From contig CP070772.1 of the NCBI GenBank assembly GCA_020345805.1, positions 3,660,462 to 3,698,512 on the forward strand: DNA of 38,051 nucleotides, read 5' to 3'. This document shows positions 33,334 to 38,051 of the stretch, piece by piece. A program made the position numbers and the translations under genes. The stretch's first letter is position 1; every line of letters begins with the position of its first letter. The DNA comes from Phycisphaerales bacterium. GTDB lineage: Bacteria; Planctomycetota; Phycisphaerae; Phycisphaerales; SM1A02. Below the pieces are notes generated by a model. The model was given only the letters and a program-made list of their open reading frames with translations, was not told where the DNA came from and did not search any database.

Positions 33334-34296
33334 TCATTCGTCGCTTTCCGGCGCGTACTCGAAGATCACGAAGCCGTGGCTGCCCGTGGGGACGAACAGG
33401 TGCCGGCCGCGATGGACCAGGCCGTGGGCGCCGTATCCGACCGCGGAGGCGACCTTTCGGGGATTCCGCGGATCGCTGATGTCCAGCACCTCCGGGCCCT
33501 GCTGGAGATCGCCCGCGTAGAGGAGGGCGGCATCGGCGCTGACGCCATAGATCTCCCCGCCGTCGGAGAACGTGCTCAGAACCCTCGGATCGCGGGGATC
33601 GGAGATGTCCAGCACGCTCACCCCAGCCGCGTGACGGGTCAAGAACAGCAGGTCATCACGGATCTCGATCGACCAGGCCATTTCCGTACCGGGCACCGTC
33701 TTTAGCAGGTCCGGCGCGGCCGGGTCGGACACGTCGAACACCTGCAGGCCTTTGCCGGTGTCGGCCAGATAGAGGAGGCTGCCCCGGCAGGCCAGCCCCA
33801 TGACCCGACCCCCGGGCTCAAACTGACCGAGCAGCTTCGGCTCTGCGGGATCTTCGACATCGAGAATATGAACCGTGCGATAGTTGCAGTTGACGAACAC
33901 GCGGTTGCCGCCCATCGCGATATTCGACATCGAACCGCCGGGCTTGTACTGGCCGATCCGTCGCGGATTCTGCGGGTCGCTGATATCGGCGGTCACGAAT
34001 CCTTCGGAATCGGCGGAGATATAGGCGATGTTGCCGGCTACAGCTATGCCGAATGCTCCGTCTTCGAGCTCCAGCATGGCCGTCCTGCTCGGCTCGGCGG
34101 GGTTGCTGACATCGATCAGCACGACTCCATCATTGTTCGTGACGTAGGCGTAGCTTCCGTCCAAGGCTACGGCGTAGGCTATGCCGACCTTGACGCGGCC
34201 GATCTTGCGCAGAGGTCCTTCGGGCGACGAGGTGCAGGCGGTCAGAGGAAGCGCCAGCGCCAGCAAGGGCCCAAGGAGGTGAATAGTGCGATACAT
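33334..34296 (-). CDS. LVIVD-repeat beta-propeller lipoprotein
   Basis: A 320-residue protein. The signal ends in a lipobox LTAC with Cys21. The rest is seven propeller blades of about 40 residues, each ending in a phrase such as GVVLIDVSNPAEPSRTA, GFVTADISDPQNPRRIG, GLQVFDVSDPAAPDLLK or GVSVLDISDPRDPRVLS. This is the LVIVD repeat pattern. Such proteins are surface or periplasmic scaffolds with no known enzyme activity. The start at 34296 has AAAGGAA about 8 nt upstream. A much longer open frame to 35637 runs antisense to the next genes and is not coding. Confidence 0.9.
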   Translation of the reverse strand: MYRTIHLLGPLLALALPLTACTSSPEGPLRKIGRVKVGIAYAVALDGSYAYVTNNDGVVLIDVSNPAEPSRTAMLELEDGAFGIAVAGNIAYISADSEGFVTADISDPQNPRRIGQYKPGGSMSNIAMGGNRVFVNCNYRTVHILDVEDPAEPKLLGQFEPGGRVMGLACRGSLLYLADTGKGLQVFDVSDPAAPDLLKTVPGTEMAWSIEIRDDLLFLTRHAAGVSVLDISDPRDPRVLSTFSDGGEIYGVSADAALLYAGDLQQGPEVLDISDPRNPRKVASAVGYGAHGLVHRGRHLFVPTGSHGFVIFEYAPESDE

Positions 34297-34533
34297 CGTC
34301 TGTTCCTTTCCCTTTGCATTCGCCGTGAGAATGCGATGAGGTACGGATTCTAAGCATCCCCTGTACGCCGCTTCGGATCGTCTGCGATAACGCCTCATGA
34401 CCGTCAGTTCCGACGCGGCCGAAAATCCCGCCCCCCACTCGAGGCACGACCGCCGTGCCTCGCAGGGTCGGATCGGATATCCTGATGCGCTCTTTACCAG
34501 CCCGTTCAACCCGCTCTGCAAGGGATTCATGGC

Positions 34534-35571
34534 ATGAAGGCATTGCACCCCCCAACGTGGCTTGGCTTCGCCGCGGTCGCCCTGCTCCTCGCCTCCTGCG
34601 GCGAGCCGGCCTCCGAAACCGCTTCCCCCGCGCCTGAAACCACGCCGCCCACACCCGAGACCGACTCCACCGCCTCTGAGACTGTCGCCCCTGAACCGGC
34701 CTCCATCGTCGTCGGCTTCTCCCAGATCGGGGCCGAAAGCGCCTGGCGCACCGCCGAGACCGAATCGATCCGTTCTGAGGCCGACAAGCGCGGCCTCGCC
34801 CTGCAGTTTCACGATGCCCAGCAGAAACAGGAGAACCAGATCAAGGCCCTGCGGGCGTTCATCAACCAAGGCGTGGACGCGATCATCCTCGCCCCAAAGG
34901 TCGAGACCGGCTGGGAGCCCGTGCTGCGTGACATCAAGGCCGCAGGCATTCCCGTCATCCTCGTGGATCGCGGCGTGTATGTCTCCGACGAATCGCTCTA
35001 CGCCACCCTCATCGCCGCGGATTTCGTTGAAGAAGGCCGCATGGCCGCCAACTGGCTCATCGGCAAGACCCGCGCCCAGGCCAACATCGTCGAGTTGAAG
35101 GGCACCACCGGCTCCGCTCCCGCGATCGACCGTGAAAAGGGCTTTCACGAGATCATCGATCAAGAGCCGGAGATGCAGGTGATCAAGAGCCAGACCGGCG
35201 AGTTCACCCGGGCAAAGGGCAAGGAGGTCATGGAGGCGTTCCTGAAAGCCGAAGGCGATCGCATCGACGCGGTCTACGCCCACAACGACGACATGGCCCT
35301 GGGGGCGATTCAGGCCATCGAAGAGGCCGGCCGAAAGCCGGGTGAGGACATCATCGTGGTGTCCATCGACGGGGTGCGGGCGGCTCTGGAAGCATTGATC
35401 GAAGGCAAACTCAATTGCACTATCGAATGCAACCCGCTGCTGGGGCCCTTGGCCTTCGATGCGGTCGAAGCGGTCCTCGCCGGGAACGACCTGCCCAAGC
35501 ACACCATCGTCGAGAGCCGCGTCTTCGACCCGCCCACCGCGGAGGCCGAGTTGCCGGACCGGCAGTATTGA
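34534..35571 (+). CDS. YtfQ-like furanose-binding lipoprotein of an ABC importer
   Basis: A 345-residue protein. Lipobox LASC with Cys22, then a Pro/Thr/Glu-rich linker (about 23-56), then a type I periplasmic-binding domain. It follows E. coli YtfQ, the galactofuranose-binding protein, closely from memory: VGFSQIGAESAWRTAETESI, DAQQKQENQIKALRAFI, GVDAIILAPKVETGWEPVL, VELKGTTGSAPAIDREKGF, QTGEFTRAKGKEVMEAFLKAE and VYAHNDDMALGAIQAIEEAG. AAGGGAT precedes the ATG. It is 60 bp before the GH127 gene on the same strand. The permease and ATPase partners are not in the window. I infer a furanose ligand, with L-arabinofuranose suggested by the neighbour. Confidence 0.9.
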   Translation: MKALHPPTWLGFAAVALLLASCGEPASETASPAPETTPPTPETDSTASETVAPEPASIVVGFSQIGAESAWRTAETESIRSEADKRGLALQFHDAQQKQENQIKALRAFINQGVDAIILAPKVETGWEPVLRDIKAAGIPVILVDRGVYVSDESLYATLIAADFVEEGRMAANWLIGKTRAQANIVELKGTTGSAPAIDREKGFHEIIDQEPEMQVIKSQTGEFTRAKGKEVMEAFLKAEGDRIDAVYAHNDDMALGAIQAIEEAGRKPGEDIIVVSIDGVRAALEALIEGKLNCTIECNPLLGPLAFDAVEAVLAGNDLPKHTIVESRVFDPPTAEAELPDRQY

Positions 35572-35631
35572 ATCGCCGGCGGCAATGGCATATGCCTGCG
35601 TCGCCGCTTCGCCCGATGGAGAAGAACTACC

Positions 35632-38046
35632 ATGCACCCCTGGCTGCCCCTGCCCGCTCTGCTAATCGCGGCGACCACCGTCGCCACGACCGCGGCCCAT
35701 GATTCTGCGGGAACCGCCATGCTCACCCCCGTCCCCTTCACCGACGTGCATATCCGCGATCGCTTCTGGAGCCCGCGGCTGGAAACCAATCGCACCGTCA
35801 CCATCCCCTACTGCTTCGACAAGTGCGACGAGACGGGACGGCTGGACAACTTCGCCAAGGCCGGCGGGCTGATGGACGGCGAGTTCATCGGCATCCGCTT
35901 CAACGACTCCGACGTGTTCAAGGTCATCGAAGCTGCCGCCTACTCCCTCAGCGTGAAGCGCGATCCGGAGCTGGAGAAGTTCCTCGACGATCTGATCTCC
36001 AATATCGCCGACGCCCAGGAGGATGACGGCTACCTCTTCACCACCCGCACCATCGATCCGGACAACCCTGCCGGCGCCTCCGGCGACACCCGCTGGTCCT
36101 ACATCATCCACAGCCACGAGCTTTACAACGTCGGGCACATGTACGAGGCCGCCGTCGCTTATTACCTCGCCACCGGCAAGCGGGCTTTTCTCGATGTGGC
36201 GATCAAGAACGCCGACCTCATCGACCGCGTCTTCGGGCCCGGCAAGCGCATGGACCCGCCCGGCCACGAGGAAATCGAGATCGGCCTGGTCAAGCTCTAT
36301 CACGTCACCGGCGACGAGCGATACTTCAAGCTCGCCAAGTTCTTCATCGACCAGCGCGGCAACGCGGAAGGCCACGAGCTCTACGGCATCTACGCCCAGG
36401 ACCACGTACCCGTCATCGAGCAGACCGAGCCGATCGGCCACGCCGTCCGCGCCATGTACCTCTACTGCGGAATGGCGGATGTCGCCGCCCTGACCGGCGA
36501 TAAGGATTACCTCGCGGCCCTCGATCGCGTCTGGAACAACATGGTCCAGAGGAAGCTCTACCTCACCGGCGGCGTGGGAGCCCGTCAGAGCGGCGAGGCG
36601 TTCGGCGAGGACTACGAGCTGCCCAACGCCAGCGCTTACAACGAAACTTGCGCCGCCATCGGCAACGGGCTGTGGAACCACCGTATGAACCTCCTACACT
36701 CCGATGCGAAATACGTCGACGTGCTTGAGCGGGTCATCTACAACGGTTTCCTTTCCGGAATCTCCATGACCGGCGACCGCTTCTTCTATCCCAACCCCCT
36801 CTCCAGCGGCGGGACCTATCACCGCAGCCCGTGGTTCTCCTGCTCCTGCTGCCCGGTCAACGTCGCCCGCTTCGTGCCGTCAATCGCCGGCTACGTTTAC
36901 GCACACGATGCCGATGCCGTCTACGTCAACCTTTACGCCGCAGGAACATCTGAAATCAAGCTCCCCGATAACACTGTCACGATCACGCAGACCACCGATT
37001 ACCCCTGGGATGGCGCGGTCAGACTCGCCATCAATCCGCAGCAGGAGAGGACGTTCGATCTGAAGGTGCGCATTCCCGGCTGGGCAGTCGGGAAGCCCGT
37101 ACCGAGCGATCTCTACGAATACGCAGATGGGGGTCAAGGCGGTCTCACAATCCTCGTCAACGGTGAGACAATCGCCCGGCCGAACATCAGCAAGGGCTAC
37201 GCTGTCCTCTCCCGCCAATGGGAACGAGGTGACACGGTCAACATCAATTTCGACATGCCCATCCGCCTCGTGCGTTGCAACAACAATGTCGAAGAAAACC
37301 GAGGCCGCCTCGCCATCGAGCGAGGGCCCCTCGTGTACTGCCTGGAAGCGATCGACAACGGCAATCACGTGCGCAACATCTGGTTGCCAGCCGATGCGAA
37401 GCTGGTGGTCGAAGAAACGCCCGCTCTCCTGGGCGGGGTAACCGTGATCAAGGGCAAGGCTTTCGCCCTGCATCAGGATGAGGAGGATGGCCCGGTTCAG
37501 TCCAGCCCCATCGAGTTAACCGCGATCCCTTACTACGCATGGGATCATCGCGAGGCGGGCGAGATGGCGGTGTGGATACCCGCCGATCCGAGACTCGCCA
37601 AGGTCATTCCCCCGCCCACCGCCGCGTCCATCAGCCGCGTCACCGCCTCCTTCTGCTCATCCGGCGACTCGCCCGAGGCGGTCAACGACCAGCGCGAGCC
37701 GGAGAACTCCGACGACCACTCCATACCCCGTATGACCTGGTGGGACCACCTGGGCACCACCGAGTGGATCCAGTACGACTTCCCAGAGGAGCGCTGGGTG
37801 TCGAGCGCCGAAGTCTACTGGTTCGACGACACCGGCCACGGCGCCTGCCGCGTGCCCGCAGCCTGGCGGCTCCTGTTCATGGAGGACGGCCAGTGGCGGC
37901 CCGTGCCTGCCGCCTCGCCCTGTGGTGTTGAACGCGACACCTTCAACCGCGTCGATTTTGATCCCATCAAGACCCCGGCTCTCCGCCTGGAGGTCAAACT
38001 GCAGGAAGGCTACTCCGGCGGCATTCTCGAATGGCGCATCAACTGA
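35632..38046 (+). CDS. GH127 beta-L-arabinofuranosidase with a C-terminal beta-sandwich
   Basis: An 804-residue exported enzyme with signal peptide (about 1-22). The (alpha/alpha)6 barrel occupies about 35-450. Residues match those described for the family type enzyme HypBA1: the acid/base Glu in GEAFGEDYELPN (322), the zinc ligands in YNETC (Glu338, Cys340) and SCSCCPVNVARF, where Cys406 would be the nucleophile and Cys407 another ligand. Beta-sandwich domains follow (about 450-660). A last domain of about 140 residues (TWWDHLGTTEWIQYDF to the end) resembles a discoidin/F5-8C carbohydrate-binding type. GGAGAAG lies upstream of the ATG. It would release L-arabinofuranose from plant or algal glycans. 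Confidence 0.92.
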   Translation: MHPWLPLPALLIAATTVATTAAHDSAGTAMLTPVPFTDVHIRDRFWSPRLETNRTVTIPYCFDKCDETGRLDNFAKAGGLMDGEFIGIRFNDSDVFKVIEAAAYSLSVKRDPELEKFLDDLISNIADAQEDDGYLFTTRTIDPDNPAGASGDTRWSYIIHSHELYNVGHMYEAAVAYYLATGKRAFLDVAIKNADLIDRVFGPGKRMDPPGHEEIEIGLVKLYHVTGDERYFKLAKFFIDQRGNAEGHELYGIYAQDHVPVIEQTEPIGHAVRAMYLYCGMADVAALTGDKDYLAALDRVWNNMVQRKLYLTGGVGARQSGEAFGEDYELPNASAYNETCAAIGNGLWNHRMNLLHSDAKYVDVLERVIYNGFLSGISMTGDRFFYPNPLSSGGTYHRSPWFSCSCCPVNVARFVPSIAGYVYAHDADAVYVNLYAAGTSEIKLPDNTVTITQTTDYPWDGAVRLAINPQQERTFDLKVRIPGWAVGKPVPSDLYEYADGGQGGLTILVNGETIARPNISKGYAVLSRQWERGDTVNINFDMPIRLVRCNNNVEENRGRLAIERGPLVYCLEAIDNGNHVRNIWLPADAKLVVEETPALLGGVTVIKGKAFALHQDEEDGPVQSSPIELTAIPYYAWDHREAGEMAVWIPADPRLAKVIPPPTAASISRVTASFCSSGDSPEAVNDQREPENSDDHSIPRMTWWDHLGTTEWIQYDFPEERWVSSAEVYWFDDTGHGACRVPAAWRLLFMEDGQWRPVPAASPCGVERDTFNRVDFDPIKTPALRLEVKLQEGYSGGILEWRIN

Positions 38047-38051
38047 CCCCC

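Noticed and set aside
34297..35637. N-terminal extension of the LVIVD lipoprotein to 767 residues
   Set aside because: The extension is antisense to the YtfQ-like gene and lies upstream of a clear lipoprotein signal peptide and ribosome-binding site at 34296.

Overview
The window looks like a chromosomal segment of a high-GC Planctomycetota bacterium, most likely of the Phycisphaerae or a relative. This is inferred from protein style rather than from a marker gene. The signs are an exported protein with a PEP-CTERM-like tail, a secreted beta-helix protein ending in a dockerin-like Asp-rich motif plus WGPC, an FG-GAP repeat surface protein, coiled-coil membrane proteins of planctomycete type, and genes that often lack a Shine-Dalgarno site. 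There is no phage, insertion sequence or CRISPR array.

Layout. 1-3013 (all minus strand): a truncated FG-GAP protein, tRNA-Val(GAC), guaB and a small RRM RNA-binding protein. 3426-7970 (plus): a three-gene cassette of an intact PilT-type hexameric ATPase, a membrane-anchored GspE/PilB-like protein whose nucleotide-binding and catalytic residues are lost, and a CvpA-like membrane protein with a large unassigned domain. 8367-10448 (plus): a HDOD-GGDEF-PilZ protein that could both make and sense cyclic di-GMP. 10471-15986 (minus): a BtuF/FecB-type binding protein, FecCD permease and ATPase, a Gln/Arg-rich membrane protein, then accB-accC of fatty acid synthesis. 16057-16788 (plus): a tail-anchored coiled-coil protein. 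16919-22835 (minus): an exported alpha/beta hydrolase, an MsbA-like exporter, aroA and a solitary GroES-like protein. 23351-24196 (plus): a PEP-CTERM protein. 24302-27396 (minus): fabI, a gene for only the C-terminal domain of EtfA, and a large acyl-CoA dehydrogenase. 27779-29528 (plus): a small caspase-like His/Cys protein, tRNA-Arg(TCG) and an isoprenylcysteine-methyltransferase-like membrane enzyme. 29769-31694 (minus): an arsenic-type operon arsR, a CxxC carboxymuconolactone-decarboxylase-fold protein, arsM and a Cys-rich small membrane protein. 32208-38046: a secreted beta-helix protein (plus), an LVIVD-repeat lipoprotein (minus), then a YtfQ-like furanose-binding lipoprotein and a GH127 beta-L-arabinofuranosidase (plus).

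How the genes may work together. The best candidate for an undescribed system is 3426-10448. A live motor ATPase is paired with a membrane-bound pseudo-ATPase and a CvpA-like channel-type protein, and the next gene is a cyclic-di-GMP synthase/sensor. No pilin, PilC or secretin gene is present, so this may be a motor module that acts on a remote pilus or secretion machine, or something else. The ars cluster would sense, bind and methylate arsenite. The YtfQ/GH127 pair would release and take up L-arabinofuranose or a related furanose. Promoters close to TTGACA/TATAAT are readable for guaB, tRNA-Val and arsR. Those of guaB and arsR sit so close to the ATG that the transcripts should be leaderless.
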